Assembly: GCA_001939145.1 (NCBI GenBank)
Contig: LSRX01000071.1
Span: 257,467 to 321,466, forward strand
Length of the DNA stretch: 64,000 nucleotides
From: Symbiodinium microadriaticum
Taxonomy: Eukaryota; Sar; Dinophyceae; Suessiales; Symbiodiniaceae
Reading direction: 5' to 3'
In this document: positions 13,601-21,455 of the stretch, piece after piece
Layout: each line of letters opens with the position of its first letter
Numbering within the stretch: the first letter of the stretch is position 1
Position numbers and translations under genes: made by a program
The notes under the pieces: generated by a model
Told to the model about the DNA's origin: nothing
Seen by the model: the letters and a program-made list of their open reading frames with translations, nothing else
Databases searched by the model: none

Positions 13601-15558
13601 GGGGCCATGTCTTCAGTGGTGCATGTAGGGGCCTGAACAATGGGAACAGGGTTATAGGGCTGTATGGGCTATGTATATAGTCTAGTTAGAGGAGCTGGCC
13701 ATGTTCGGACATTATAAATTACTAGATTTCATATACTAGCTATCCAGACTTCTTGTGCAACCCTGGACCGTAAATCCTCAATCCTTAAAGCCGTAACTGC
13801 ACCCTGAAGCCATAATTTACTAAAGCGCGGAGTTCGGGTTGTTCGTGCTTTGCGACTGAGGCTCTTTCAGGTTGCTTATGTTTGTGAATCTGTCGTTTTT
13901 GTGCTTGATGGTTGTTCAGGGTTTGGGTTTCCAGAACCTTGAGGTCAAGTTCGCTGTGGCTGATGCAGATAAGCTACTCTGTCTAAAGCTACAGCGAGAC
14001 ATACCTTCACGCGCAATTGATACATGCACTCCATGACCAAGTGACCCCCAGGCGCCCTGGGCCCCTGGACACGTAACATCGCTTCAAATGTGCCTGTTGT
14101 CGACCTGGCCATGCAAGCCAAGCAGGGGGCAAAACTACACGGCCAACTCCGAACTCTAAACTCTGCGTGCAGTCCACAAAATGGACTTGGACCGTCGTTT
14201 AAGGAAGCCTCCAAGTGCTCCTGGCAGATTCACAGCAGAAGCAGGGGTTTAGGGCCCTAGACCTGCTGGCAGGCCCCTACTGTTGGAATGCTCCGATTGT
14301 CAACGGCTCTCGGCTTGCATGTGCAAAGGCAAGCACAGAACTACCCACTTCTAATATATAGAAGCCCAAATAAGTATATTTGGGGGCTCCTGGTTATGAT
14401 TATAGTATAACATGCCCCAAAGCCCTATTCTAATTATTAAGGCCCCTAGATCGCGGGAGAGGTATGGCTTTCGCGGCGACTGCAAGGCGCTCTTTACCAC
14501 TCTCAGTGGCGGTGGGCAGGACGACCAAACCAAGCGGAATCCTGGGCTTGCTTTTGTAAGGCTATCTTCATTTCGAGGGTGCATTTCAGGATTTCGGCGC
14601 GGTGGGGTTAACAAGGTTGCTACAGATCGTTTGATGTCGCAAGTCGCAATCTGCCAGCTATACAATACAAAAATAGGTCCTGATACTCTGCCCGCAGGAC
14701 AGTGTGACGTTGCAAGACATCGCGTTCCTTGACCTTTGGGCGGCGTGGCTGAAAGGGTTCGGGCTCGTGAGGCCAACGGCCTGTAATCATGCACCATAGA
14801 AGCAACTCCTTTCTCCTAAGATGCAGAGACTGAATAGATAAGTCTGTGCAGCTACTTGTACACTGTACAGCATGTGCATGCATCTGTACACATGCAGACA
14901 CGTATATCGCCGCAAAACATCTGTATACATGTCTGTGCCATACGCTCACACGGAACATGTGCGTGTGCCTGTTTCGGAAGTGGACCCGTCCTTCTTAGCT
15001 TATGAATCGAAAGCTTATCAGGCGGCCCGCGTGCGAATCAGGGGGCCTTGAAGTTGGGAGAAGCCCAAAGCCTCACCTAGGACAGAGGCGCCTAGCATCG
15101 TGGAATCTTCGTAGGCACCCGAGTCATGGAAGTGACTCCTAAACGTTGAACTGCAGCGTATGCAGTTTGGCTCAGCTCCACACAAAAGTTCAAAAAAAGC
15201 AACATTGAAGGGAAACCTTCGTCCTTTCTGCAAAGGAAGACGAAGAAGACACCTCCGAGGACGAACAGAAGCCGGAAAAGCTTGAACAGGCCTGGGATTC
15301 GGATTCTCCTGATGAGAGATGTATTGCTGCTGCGTTTGAGATTCGTAGTTCCCGTTTTCTACCGATCTCTTCCCACCTCCATTCCATGGGACGAAATTTA
15401 AAACGCCGGCATTTCTTGACTCGAGATCTACCCTATGGCATTGAATGCTGCACCGTCCCACCCCGGCTAGCGAATCCTCGCGAACTATGTCTAAGAAGTG
15501 CCAGGTTGCCCCGAAGAAGCCCCCGAGGATCTCGCAGCGATTGCAGGAGTTCCTTGGA
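1..15558 (+). CDS. EF-hand repeat protein gene, partial (overall span)
   Basis: At least 23 short exons spell one repeating module. Each module has an aromatic/Leu-rich helix, a calcium-loop-like segment (such as [28 protein letters not shown]), a helix like [10 protein letters not shown], a second degenerate loop (LDWQGR), then DFKFLETW or DLRFF, then a charged linker. This matches large EF-hand proteins common in dinoflagellates. Several loops keep D-x-D-G-S-G; others have lost key acidic residues, so only some modules should bind calcium. Frame phase closes across most junctions, many with GC donors. The 5' end is outside the window. The 3' end is unclear after about 15.56 kb, and a few linking exons were not found. 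The family call is strong; a specific function is not claimed. Confidence 0.75.
53..105 (+). CDS. EF-hand gene, exon a
   Basis: This exon reads [17 protein letters not shown], an EF-hand helix and loop with GKDDIT. It is flanked by CTCAG on the left and by a GT donor (phase 1) that joins in frame to the exon at 176. Confidence 0.55.
176..264 (+). CDS. EF-hand gene, exon b
   Basis: It reads [20 protein letters not shown], then DDHDELEIG: the second helix of one EF hand and the degenerate loop of the next. It follows CTTCCAG and ends at a GT donor. Confidence 0.6.
351..428 (+). CDS. EF-hand gene, exon c
   Basis: It begins [17 protein letters not shown] and has 26 codons in phase 0, between CACTAG and GTGAGC. 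It is the counterpart of [10 protein letters not shown] in the later module at 7336. Confidence 0.65.
429..1000 (+). other. intron with TTTAGGG-like tract
   Basis: The intron between exons c and d has a GT donor and ends CATGCAG. A short TTTAGGG-like tract lies at about 470-495. No other coding signal is seen. Confidence 0.45.
1001..1038 (+). CDS. EF-hand gene, exon d
   Basis: It reads [12 protein letters not shown], the linker helix before an EF hand. The GC donor (phase 2) is the only one tested that joins the next exon in frame, giving [12 protein letters not shown]. Confidence 0.55.
1039..3018 (+). other. long intron with AT microsatellite
   Basis: This GC-AG intron holds a TATATG/TATATA microsatellite at about 1436-1630, a second short one near 2355-2375, and CCCTAA-rich stretches around 2040-2260. 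No exon with a good frame was recognised. Confidence 0.45.
3019..3082 (+). CDS. EF-hand gene, exon e
   Basis: It reads [20 protein letters not shown], a first EF helix with the loop DSDGSLG. The same shape recurs at 8649 ([18 protein letters not shown]). It is flanked by ACAAG and a GT donor. Confidence 0.65.
3362..3404 (+). CDS. EF-hand gene, exon f
   Basis: It reads [14 protein letters not shown]. The GC donor at 3405 leaves one base that joins exactly to the exon at 3720, giving [11 protein letters not shown]. This junction is one of the best-supported GC-AG introns here. Confidence 0.7.
3720..3781 (+). CDS. EF-hand gene, exon g (canonical loop)
   Basis: It reads [20 protein letters not shown], with a near-canonical calcium loop D-K-D-G-S-G-I-T. 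It ends CTGCAG before a GC donor and continues in frame at 4007. Confidence 0.8.
4007..4079 (+). CDS. EF-hand gene, exon h
   Basis: It reads [20 protein letters not shown], the helix between modules. The acceptor is CCCCTGCAG. The 3' border is uncertain because no clean donor was found close to the end of the helix. Confidence 0.6.
4454..4532 (+). CDS. EF-hand gene, exon i
   Basis: It reads [20 protein letters not shown], then RAE: an EF hand whose loop (DVYNKKKIT) lacks most calcium ligands. The frame is open upstream to 4318, so the 5' border is uncertain. The GT donor joins in frame to the exon at 6630. Confidence 0.65.
4533..6629 (+). repeat. intron filled with simple repeats and an assembly gap
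   Basis: The GT-AG intron contains C/T-rich DNA (4640-4720), a CATA array (about 4740-4965), imperfect TTCATTTCA-type repeats (about 4965-5270), an ATTC array (about 5290-5610), a second CATA array (5630-5680), CA runs (5960-6005), a 381-base gap of N, then TATATG repeats to 6562. Confidence 0.7.
6120..6500. other. assembly gap (N run)
   Basis: There are 381 Ns, directly preceded by a C run and directly followed by a G run. The gap lies inside an intron of the EF-hand gene and does not interrupt coding sequence. Confidence 0.98.
6630..6707 (+). CDS. EF-hand gene, exon j
   Basis: It reads [20 protein letters not shown], then LDWQG: second EF helix and degenerate second loop. The acceptor is TGCTCAG. 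The GC donor at 6708 leaves AG, which joins to G-AAT-ATG at 7336 to give [10 protein letters not shown]. Confidence 0.75.
7336..7417 (+). CDS. EF-hand gene, exon k
   Basis: It reads [20 protein letters not shown], then ICKSNPQ. It ends at CCGCAG before a GC donor and joins in phase 0 to the exon at 8169 (AAQEYKEH). Confidence 0.75.
8169..8203 (+). CDS. EF-hand gene, 35-nt microexon l
   Basis: It reads [11 protein letters not shown]. The GC donor (phase 2) joins G-TAT-CCG at 8649 to give [12 protein letters not shown]. Finding it needed both neighbours, but the fit to the module is exact. Confidence 0.7.
8649..8703 (+). CDS. EF-hand gene, exon m
   Basis: It reads [18 protein letters not shown], an EF helix with a D-R-D-G-S-N loop. 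It is flanked by CTGCAAG and a GC donor. The exon supplying the rest of this loop was not found. Confidence 0.7.
8975..9175 (+). repeat. interstitial TTTAGGG-variant tract
   Basis: About twenty degenerate TTTAGGG/GTATCGGG units occur in tandem. They resemble the plant and dinoflagellate telomere repeat but are diverged and intronic. Confidence 0.75.
9534..9620. mobile_element. family B inverted-repeat element
   Basis: The 87-bp element has ends GGGTAGTTCTCTGAATTAGG and the near-complement of TTTTTGAGAACTACCC. Related copies lie at 17879-17932 (partial) and 43971-44067. It is non-coding and MITE-like. Confidence 0.65.
10337..10425 (+). CDS. EF-hand gene, exon n
   Basis: It reads [20 protein letters not shown], then FDE: EF helices around a loop start. 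The start could be 10362 instead. The in-frame join to DVSGSISL at 10589 needs a GA donor (GAG|GAGATCC), a non-canonical type reported in dinoflagellates. Confidence 0.6.
10589..10646 (+). CDS. EF-hand gene, exon o
   Basis: It reads [19 protein letters not shown], completing an EF-hand loop begun by FDE in the previous exon. It follows GCTAG. The GC donor leaves one base that joins AG-TTC at 11252. Confidence 0.7.
11252..11280 (+). CDS. EF-hand gene, 29-nt microexon p
   Basis: It reads [10 protein letters not shown] across the junction, the module linker helix. It lies between CTTGAAG and GTGTTG and is in phase with both neighbours. Confidence 0.6.
11281..11838 (+). other. intron with GAT-rich repeat
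   Basis: The intron has GT and AG ends. A purine-rich GATGATG/GACGAC segment lies at about 11544-11660. No exon is recognised. Confidence 0.4.
11839..11880 (+). CDS. EF-hand gene, exon q
   Basis: It reads [14 protein letters not shown], a first EF helix and loop start, in phase 0 on both sides. It lies between GCCAAG and a GC donor. The following loop exon is probably near 12076-12102 (KNSRQRLAQ). Confidence 0.55.
12118..12206 (+). CDS. EF-hand gene, exon r
   Basis: It reads [20 protein letters not shown], then CWPLEKLIH: second EF helix and degenerate loop. The 5' border is tentative. The GT donor joins GC-TTG at 12247, giving IHSLAEMSFL. Confidence 0.55.
12247..12297 (+). CDS. EF-hand gene, exon s
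   Basis: It reads [16 protein letters not shown], the counterpart of [14 protein letters not shown] at 7336. It lies between CTGCAG and a GT donor. Confidence 0.6.
12298..13533 (+). other. intronic stretch, exons possibly missed
   Basis: It has GAT/GTT-rich DNA (12360-12500) and TCATCATC triplets (12610-12700). Long open frames here look compositional. The module linker and next first EF helix should lie in this interval but were not located. Confidence 0.35.
13534..13588 (+). CDS. EF-hand gene, exon t
   Basis: It reads [17 protein letters not shown], an EF loop and second helix. The GC donor (phase 2) joins A-TCG at 14450 to give [14 protein letters not shown], so the intron ends exactly at a family A element. 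Confidence 0.75.
14352..14449 (+). mobile_element. family A inverted-repeat element at a 3' splice site
   Basis: It runs from GAAGCCCAAATAAGTA to TAATTATTAAGGCCCCTAG, with a central GGGGGCTCC and CCCCAAAGCCCTATTC. Its last two bases are the AG acceptor of the exon at 14450. It is a family A copy and an introner candidate. Confidence 0.7.
14450..14519 (+). CDS. EF-hand gene, exon u
   Basis: It reads [20 protein letters not shown], then GGQ: second EF helix and degenerate loop. The best in-frame join to 15236 uses a GA donor (CAG|GACGAC); a GT donor two codons earlier is possible. Confidence 0.65.
15236..15289 (+). CDS. EF-hand gene, exon v (acidic linker)
   Basis: It has 18 codons, [18 protein letters not shown], in phase 0 on both sides, between TGCAAAG and a GC donor. 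It is an acidic linker in the place where other modules carry KARK or ICKSNPQ. Confidence 0.6.
15496..15558 (+). CDS. probable EF-hand gene exon w
   Basis: It reads [20 protein letters not shown] in phase 0 after TCTAAG, with a GC donor after LG. It is a basic/proline linker with no recognised domain. It is placed in the gene only by position and phase. Confidence 0.4.
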
Positions 15559-17711
15559 GCTGAGGGGTTGGCTCCTGGTTCCCGGCCTCTCCACTTAGCA
15601 CTAGCAAACTCGATGAACTTGACAGAAGCCTCTGGTACCCCTATGTCCCAGGTCCGGGCAGGGAAACAGCATCTAAGAAGCAATCCAAAGCCTGAACCTG
15701 CAACCTTGGGGTGTGAAACCCTGAAGCTTTGAAGCACGAAAGCACTCATTGCTGTGAGTACAGCTCCAATCTATCTCGCAGTCCTTCCAGTCTTATATAT
15801 TATGTATGAATAAATAAATAAATAAATATATATATATATATGTACATATATATATACACATACATACATACATACATACATACATACATACATTTTGCCC
15901 CGGAACACCTCCCGGAAACAGTATTTTGACTACATGGCCCCGATTCTCCAACATATATGTGTATGTACATACACACACACGACATATGTATGTGGGGTGT
16001 GTGTGTGTGTGTGTTACACATTCTGTTCGCCTAAACGGACACACACACACACACACACACTCACACACGCGCACCCACTAGCCGAGAGTGTCTCTCTCTC
16101 TCTCTCTCTCCCCCTCGATGCACAGATTCGTATGTANACTACATGGCCCCGATTCTCCAACATATATGTGTATGTACATACACACACACGACATATGTAT
16201 GTGGGGTGTGTGTGTGTGTGTGTTACACATTCTGTTCGCCTAAACGGACACACACACACACACACACACTCACACACGCGCACCCACTAGCCGAGAGTGT
16301 CTCTCTCTCTCTCTCTCTCCCCCTCGATGCACAGATTCGTATGTATGTATGTATGTATGTATGTATGTATGTATAGATAGATAGATAGATAGATAGATGC
16401 ACACAAACATATGCACACATACACACATACATACATGTGTCCCGAAGTATATACATACATTTTGCAGATGGAAAGAAAGACAGGTAGGCAGATAGATAGA
16501 TAGGTAGATGGACAGATAGGTAGGTAGGTAGGTAGGTAGGTAGATGTAGATGTAGACATCATAGACACAGACATAGATATAGGATGATGTAGGTAAGGGT
16601 ACAGGTATAGGCTTAGATAAACGTACATAACAAATGCATGTATGTATGTATATATGTATATATACATACATGCATGCATGCATGCATAAACACATGCACA
16701 TATGCAGCTACTTCTGTATATGATTGTGTGTTTGTGTGCGTTTATCCGTTTACGGGTGTGTGCGCGCGCGTGTTTGTGTGTGTGTGTGTTATTACAACAG
16801 GCCAGGAACCCTATCCAAGCTCACCTTACACCCGTAAGCCTAAGCTAAACCCGAATGGCCCTGCGTAACTGCAGAAGTTTAGACCTCGGTTTACTTGAAG
16901 ACCCTTCCCCAAACCCCCGTCCCCGCATCTCAGAAACATCCTACAATTCTACAGCCCTGAGCTCATGAGCGTTCTCACTCAGGCTTGCTCGCCAAAGAAA
17001 GCCACGCCTGCCGATGCTGTCCGATAGCTCCAAGTCAACGCTGCAGAGCGGCCAATGGCTTAGCTTCGCAAGGGAGAGGTATCTCAGTACGGATTCTGTA
17101 TGGTCTTGAAATGTCGAGGGTCTAACTTTAGGCTCATAGGAGCAATCATGACGACATGTGTATCCATTTGTCCAGAGATAGACCTCTTGACTTCACTGTG
17201 GTGTTTGGCACGCCCGAGTCCTCTCCCAGAGCCGCAAGACAGGATGGACCACATCTACTAGCCTCTCCAAGCCTCTGATGCTGAAGACGACTTATGGAAG
17301 TCTGCCAGGCCCCGGGTCTGTTTGAGGGGCCGACAGTGCTGAGGTTGAGAAGCAAAATAACGATGGACGGACTTTGCTGAAAGAAAAAGCGAAAACTCTG
17401 AAACTCAATGCCACCCTGAAAGGTTTGAATGGTTTGAAGGCTTTCAACCGCACGGAGTCCGACTTCCGTGCCACTTCGCCACTAGGATGACAATTCCACG
17501 GCAGCTATTCTTCGTTGCGGGTGGGACTTCTGGGTTATGGGTTTCTGCTTTAAGCATGGAAGAGTCCGGGGGTTATTTCTACTGTGAGTATATGCTTACG
17601 TATGCGTATATTTTCATCAGTTCGATTGACCTTTTCTTACAGCTTCGCCACGAGAAGGACTCGAACGAAGGGGCACCGGGACTTAGAGGAGGTTCAGGGT
17701 GCAGGGGTTAG
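15559..17711 (+). repeat. non-coding, microsatellites and duplicated block
   Basis: It holds TATATA/CATACATA (15808-15893), the duplicated CA/GT/CT block (15929-16345), GTAT, GATA, GTAG and CATG arrays to 16690, and GTGT (16725-16790). Frames near 17350-17475 (LNATLKGLNGLKAFNRTE) look coding-like but lack firm borders. Confidence 0.5.
15929..16345. repeat. exact 208-bp duplication around one N
   Basis: Positions 15929-16136 and 16138-16345 appear identical over 208 bp, separated by the single N at 16137. This is the signature of two overlapping contig ends placed side by side, not a biological tandem repeat. Confidence 0.85.
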
Positions 17712-17769
17712 ATGCAAAGTTGTTCTGCCACGAGTGCGGCAGCTCGGAGAACCAGGCGGGCATGTACAA
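17712..17769 (+). CDS. possible exon with CHECG motif
   Basis: It reads AKLFCHECGSSENQAGMYK after GGGTTAG, with a GT donor after TACAA. One CxxC pair is present, as in half of a zinc ribbon. The gene it belongs to is not known. Confidence 0.4.
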
Positions 17770-17878
17770 GTCTGTGCAAAACAAGGGCTTTATGCAAATC
17801 TAAGGCATGTGTTCTGCTTTTGCTTGTGCTCTAGACTTGCCTACCCTGGCCTCCGCCTGTTTTGTGCTTGATTTCTAG

Positions 17879-17932
17879 GTCCCCCATTTTAAAAAGGACC
17901 CTGAAAAGGACCCTATTTTAGAAAACTACCCA
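17879..17932. mobile_element. partial family B element
   Basis: It has two near-direct AAAGGACCCT units and the family end TTTTAGAAAACTACCC. The left terminal repeat is missing. Confidence 0.5.
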
Positions 17933-18678
17933 TGTGGCTAAGCCCGTCACCCTCTTGGGGCTGAGCCGGGGTAATCGGGATCCTACCCTATCTGGAGTTG
18001 CAAAACAAAATGACAAAACAAAATGACGGGATCTTCTCGAACTTCCTGGCTCTGGAACGGTTCCTGGTGACCTTCCGACAGAATTCCGTCTGCGGTGACG
18101 GTGCATCCTTCTTCCAGTTAAGAGTTCACAGTGCGTTTTAGCTATGGGCAGCTACGGCGGCAATTGCTTCAGGCCCCAAGACCCTATACACCCTAACAGC
18201 CCATGGTAGTTGGACTTCGAGCGCCGCGTGAAGCTTAGAATAGCGTTCCAGCAGAACACACAGTGTAGCTAGGGGTCGGAGCAATCAGCAATCAGATCCC
18301 CGTCTAAACCCTATATCAGCAGCATTAGTATACCCCGGAACCCTATTCGCACTATCACGATATTCAGCGGTTTTAATGCCCGACACTCCCAGGTTCTTCT
18401 TTCATGAGCTGCCACGGACCGCGGAGAGCTGACATCACATTTGTTCGTTCGCTCTTTGCTTTCTGTGCGGACTGCGCAACTCGAGACCGTTCTGCAGGCC
18501 AGCTTCACGAGCATTATGGTGTAGCACAGTATAGCATATTATAGTAGATCTCCAGCCAAACCTTGGCATTACGAACCTCCTTGCGAGCTTCTTTGTGATC
18601 CATGATCGTTTCCTTACACGGCTGTCGAACCTTGAAGGAAGCCGCTGGTCGAAGTTGTTGCGAGTCGTTTCATGTCAG

Positions 18679-18757
18679 GACCACCTTGCGCAAGATGCGG
18701 GTGCAGGCGATCAAGGACGAAATCCTCTGCGAGGATCAGATCAGTGAGGACGTGCAG
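18679..18757 (+). CDS. probable exon, unknown protein
   Basis: It reads TTLRKMRVQAIKDEILCEDQ, then ISEDVQ, a charged helix-like segment. It follows ATGTCAG and ends GTGCAG before a GA dinucleotide; the donor is uncertain. Confidence 0.45.
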
Positions 18758-19029
18758 GAGACTACAATCCACCCTCGGAGTGAGCTTAATCCAAGACTCT
18801 AACCCCAACAGTGAGATGATGTCTGTCAATGCCGGACAGCTCTGGCCTGGGATTCTCATCTATGGTGCACTCGACTGGCTAGCGCTGGAACTACTCCGGT
18901 GCATCATGTAGGGTTTTTTGATGTAATAAAATATTGTAAAGATGGCTGCGAAGCAGCATCTAGAAATGCTCTGAAAGGAGCTTTCAGTGAACCTGGCAGC
19001 ATCTGGGGCAGCAAGCAATGGCTGCTTTT

Positions 19030-19046
19030 TGTTTGCTGTTGATATA

Positions 19047-19077
<31 letters not shown>

Positions 19078-19122
19078 GTAAATACATATAAATACATATA
19101 TACATATGTATATATAGATATA

Positions 19123-19157
<35 letters not shown>

Positions 19158-19580
19158 GATTAATATATGTGTGTGTGTGTGAGTGTGCACTCTTTCAACC
19201 AGAGCTGGCCTAGCCCGCACATGCTGCATAGTATGACCATTTGTTTATCTGCGGTTTCCTGCAGGTACCGGTGTGTGTAGGCAGGTAGACTGACGGAAAG
19301 ATAGAGCGAGAGAGAGACAGAGAGAGAGAGAGAGATGCACACATACATTTACATTACAATACATTGCATTGAATTGCAATGCATTGCATTACAGTACATA
19401 CATACATACATACATACATACATGCATGCATACATACATACATGCTTACATGCATGCATATATACATATATACATATATACCTATCTACATATCTACATC
19501 TATACATATATACATGCATACATACATACATGCACATATGCATATATGTCAATGAAGACATATATATATATATATATATA
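19030..19580. repeat. microsatellite cluster
   Basis: It has TATATA (19040-19065), CATACATA (19120-19155), GTGT (19168-19182), GAGAGA (19300-19336), CATACATA/CATG arrays (19395-19540) and TATATA (19560-19580). No coding sequence is seen. Confidence 0.8.
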
Positions 19581-19743
19581 CACGTATACAGAGGGTTTCG
19601 TCAAGCGGCAGGCCGCATGCAAAGGTTGTCATCGGCTCAGCTCGCATCCAAAATCGATGACACAGTGCCATATTCCAAGGCCAGGTTTAGATTTCAGTCT
19701 TCCAATCTTGTCAGCTACCTGGAGGAGGCTGCCCCTCCGACAA

Positions 19744-19815
19744 GATTGGAAGGATACAGAGAAGGTTAGCATGGCCCCTGCGCAAGGATGACGCGCACAG
19801 ATCGAGAGTCGAAGC
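19744..19815 (+). ncRNA. U6 spliceosomal snRNA-like sequence
   Basis: It matches U6 snRNA closely: GATTGGAAGGATACAGAGAA with the ACAGAGA box at 19756-19762, the AGC triad at 19768-19770, and the internal stem-loop region at 19771-19792. One core base differs from the usual AGATTAGC (here AGGTTAGC). There is no T-run at the 3' end; it continues into GAGAGTCGAAGCCC, a tail shared with other repeats in the window. A perfect 14-bp inverted repeat (19699-19712 / 19739-19752) overlaps its start. It could be a functional U6, a pseudogene or the head of a SINE-like repeat. Confidence 0.75.
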
Positions 19816-20042
19816 CCTACATGAAGCTCATGTAGACTTCTAAGTTGCATGTCAAACCCGAAGGCGTCCATCGCGTTCTTCCCAGCCCAAGCCCTGGTCC
19901 ACCTTGTGCCTTAAAGTCCAGTCCCAGAACAAAAAGGAGCGGGGGTCTCACAGTAAACCTGAACGCGAAACCCCGAATCTTCGAGGTATCACAACCCCTG
20001 CAAATGCCGAAATCCTGAGTTCTACTCCCTTTGAGCTGTGAG

Positions 20043-20130
20043 GTGGAGCTCCTGAGCATTAAGAAGAGAACCCTGGCCTTGCGCAGCCGTACCATGGAGC
20101 TCTTCGGCCACTTGCCCGAGAAGAATTCAG
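20043..20130 (+). CDS. probable exon, unknown protein
   Basis: It reads VELLSIKKRTLALRSRTMEL, then FGHLPEKNS. It lies between CTGTGAG and a GT donor (phase 1), with even amino-acid composition. No family recognised. Confidence 0.5.
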
Positions 20131-20740
20131 GTTTGTCATCGAGGTGATGGGATGTGAGATTGAAGATTCCCGGGTTAAGGGTTTAGAGTTTAGAGGCAGG
20201 AAAAAGAGAGAAATTCAAGGGTGGTTTGAGCTTTAAGGACGGCTGGAGAGCAGTGTGGAGTTGTTGTTGTTGCCCAAGACCCCAAGACTCTAAACACCCA
20301 AACCTTAGACCCGAAGACCCCGACGAGGTCTCTCGGCTTGCATTCGCACTACCATGGGAGGGGGCAGTTCAAGCCTGTCGTTTGTATTGCGAGACCGTAA
20401 ATCTCGAAGAGCCCCCTAAGCCGTGGCTCTTCTGACGAAACGAAGCGATCGCTCCCGACACTGGACTTGCCCGAATACCCTACGTGGCAGATCAGAAGCG
20501 AGCAATAGCAGTCGCAATATAGCAGTATTGAACACCAGAGGGTTCCGACACAAGTCGTGGCAGTAACTATAGGAGTATGCTGATAGTGGTGACTCTATAC
20601 TAGTATACTAATGACTATAGTGATATTGACACCCCCCACTGATCCCAAAAAGTCTAATTTCCCGCGGAGGCAAAGCCGAAGACTGCGAGGGTGGCCCCAT
20701 GACTGAGGTGACTAAGGGGCTTTGGATGCGGTGGTGTAAT

Positions 20741-20879
20741 CTAGGGGCCTACATAATTACCAATACTATATATATATATATATATATTATTTTTTTTTGT
20801 TTTTTTGGGGGGTTCTTCTTATGATAATGATGGTATACTGGACCCCAACACCCTATTCTACTGATTAAGGCCCCTATAG
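20741..20879 (+). mobile_element. family A inverted-repeat element
   Basis: It starts CTAGGGGCCTACATAATTAC and ends GATTAAGGCCCCTATAG, interrupted by a TA/T-run expansion. It shares the central CCCCAACACCCTATTC block with the other copies. Confidence 0.7.
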
Positions 20880-20984
20880 TAATGATTCAAGAACATGACT
20901 GTAGTCTTTCTTCGGTTCTTCTGTTTCTCTTAGTGCGATGGCATAGCTCGCTACGCACGACGTGCGACTAGACTTGTATGGCAC

Positions 20985-21086
20985 TTTCCGAAAATTAGGG
21001 GTACCTTTTTTTGGGTCCTTCTCATAAGAATCCTACTATTTAGGGTGCTATATTAGGGTCCCCTATTTTCGGAAACCCCCGTATGG
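20985..21086. mobile_element. family F inverted-repeat element
   Basis: Its ends TTTCCGAAAATTAGGGGTAC and GGGTCCCCTATTTTCGGAAA are roughly complementary. The right half recurs at 37560-37610 almost unchanged, and related DNA at 52070-52235. Confidence 0.6.
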
Positions 21087-21164
21087 TTGCAAAAAGATCG
21101 CCATTGGTTGAGCTGGCTCTTCGGGTTTCGGCTGGTTGGGCTCTCTGCAGGGCTTTAGTTCAGG

Positions 21165-21270
21165 GTTTCGGGTTTTAGGGCTTTAGGGTTTTAGGGTTTA
21201 GGGGTTTAGGGTTTAGGGGCTTAGAGGTTGAGGGCTTTAGGGTTAGGGGTGTAGGGTTTAGGAGGTTAGG
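21165..21270 (+). repeat. interstitial TTTAGGG tract
   Basis: It is a run of TTTAGGG, TTTTAGGG and TTAGGGG variants, telomere-like and within a non-coding stretch. Confidence 0.75.
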
Positions 21271-21369
21271 GGAGTGTGTGTTTGGCTAGACCGGGCTGGA
21301 CAATGAGGCCTGTTGCAAAGAGGGTTTACGGCCCCCTTAGGCTCTTAGGCTTCCTCCCTTTGCCGGCAG

Positions 21370-21455
21370 GTTTCATTCACTGCGGTCGTCCCAGAAAAGC
21401 CGACTGAGATGTCGCATGACGACCTGGCAGGGAAGCTTCCTCAAACTCCGAGCAC
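21370..21455 (+). CDS. probable exon, unknown protein
   Basis: It reads VSFTAVVPEKPTEMSHDDLA, then GKLPQTPS. The borders are clear (TGCCGGCAG ... GTGAGG). It may be an N-terminal exon of the methyltransferase gene downstream, but linkage is not shown. Confidence 0.5.

Larger units (their letters stand above)
20131..21369 (+). other. repeat-rich non-coding stretch
   Basis: It contains a family A element (20741-20879), a family F element (20985-21086) and a TTTAGGG tract (21165-21270). No exon is recognised. Confidence 0.5.

Noticed and set aside
16270..16701. Cys/Tyr/Val-rich frames resembling small secreted peptides
   Set aside because: Translations of GTAT/GTGT/GATA simple repeats.
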